This document shows, one piece after another, positions 63,663 to 64,000 of a stretch of DNA of 64,000 bases. This DNA comes from an uncultured Cytophagales bacterium (GTDB taxonomy: Bacteria > Bacteroidota > Bacteroidia > Cytophagales > Cyclobacteriaceae). Position numbers and translations under genes: made by a program. A model generated the notes under the pieces. The model saw nothing but the letters and a program-made list of their open reading frames with translations. It was not told the DNA's origin and searched no databases. The stretch is from assembly GCA_913057175.1 (NCBI GenBank), contig CAJXNP010000003.1, positions 124,001-188,000 on the forward strand, given 5' to 3'. Numbering within the stretch: the stretch's first letter is position 1; each line of letters begins with the position of its first letter.

Positions 63663-64000
63663 TCAATTCACCTGCGCTCTAATGATTTGCTTGGCTTTCA
63701 CCAATTGGTTTTTCACGGTATTTTTTGAGATGTTCATCAAAAAGGCTATTTCTTCATATGATTTACCTTCCTCAAAATTCAGTTGGATAATCTTCCTTCT
63801 TTTTTCTGTCAATACACTAATAGCCTTCTTTATTTTAAAAATTCTTTCTTCTTTCAGGTCTGGCTCAGGAGTTTGGTACTCCATAATATTTTGCCAGTAT
63901 CTCTCCTTGACAAATTCATTCTTCTTCACCTCTTTCAAATAATCATATACTCTATTCCTGATGATGGTGAAAAGGTATGAATTGAAATTCAATTCAGGAT
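63663..64000 (-). CDS. ECF sigma-70 family RNA polymerase sigma factor, N-terminus cut by window edge
   Basis: At least 112 residues are visible; the reading frame is open to base 64000, so the start lies outside. The end of region 2 is LNFNSYLFTIIRNRVYDYLKE. Region 4 is complete: AISVLTEKRRKIIQLNFEEG, then SYEEIAFLMNISKNTVKNQL and VKAKQIIRAQV. Typical of the ECF sigma factors expanded in Bacteroidota that pair with FecR anti-sigma factors and SusC. No fecR gene lies downstream here; the next thing is the 3' end of the convergent GH20 gene. Confidence 0.88.
   Translation of the reverse strand, partial: PELNFNSYLFTIIRNRVYDYLKEVKKNEFVKERYWQNIMEYQTPEPDLKEERIFKIKKAISVLTEKRRKIIQLNFEEGKSYEEIAFLMNISKNTVKNQLVKAKQIIRAQVN

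Overview
The window is chromosomal DNA from a Bacteroidota bacterium, most likely a marine or environmental member of the order Cytophagales. The support is two SusC/SusD pairs, a giant one-piece hybrid two-component regulator, many secreted lipoproteins, a Bacteroidota-type -33/-7 promoter (TTTG-N19-TATCTTTG), moderate GC, and loosely packed genes separated by AT-rich spacers. No rRNA, tRNA or CRISPR array was seen.

Layout. (1) 0-10 kb: an OprO/OprP-like porin with an odd N-terminal domain, a GH13 alpha-amylase-family enzyme, an AI-2E-family permease, an AraC regulator followed by a small membrane protein and an NmrA-type oxidoreductase, and a protein made only of eight helicase-associated (HA) repeats. 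(2) 10-17 kb: a TetR-controlled ABC exporter operon with two visible operators, a GlxA-type regulator divergent from two tandem SRPBCC genes, a DUF4386 membrane protein and a methyltransferase. (3) 17-34 kb: a polysaccharide utilisation locus on the minus strand (GH30, SusD, SusC, GH2, hybrid two-component regulator, GH2), probably for a beta-galactan-type glycan. A second, simpler periplasmic-sensor kinase is divergent from it. (4) 37-45 kb: an AraC regulator, a gluconokinase-like FGGY kinase and a second SusC/SusD pair with no glycosidase. (5) 45-53.5 kb: a DUF1080 lipoprotein, a methionine aminopeptidase paralogue, a TMEM43-like protein, secreted proteins of unknown function, and a LacI regulator with L-fucose isomerase sharing two identical operators. 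(6) 53.8-56.9 kb: an AT-rich accessory island of repeats around a REP-associated tyrosine transposase. (7) 57-63 kb: a sugar isomerase-like TIM barrel, a DUF6807 protein and a Gfo/Idh/MocA oxidoreductase (two of them with Tat-type signals), then a divergent GH20 hexosaminidase. An ECF sigma factor runs off the right edge.

The most unusual part is 53.8-56.9 kb. Three small secreted or membrane proteins are each preceded, within 2-25 nt, by a short open reading frame that lacks a normal start and looks like the C-terminal end of a larger protein. Each fragment begins at or inside a direct repeat. This is the layout expected of displaced C-terminal tip plus immunity cassettes of polymorphic toxins, moved or scrambled by REP/RAYT repeats. 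It is an inference from arrangement; no toxin family was recognised. Other unusual items are the porin that carries an amidohydrolase beta-sandwich without its TIM barrel, the eight-repeat HA protein, three intergenic hairpin clusters that share short sequence boxes, and a SusCD locus linked to gluconokinase.
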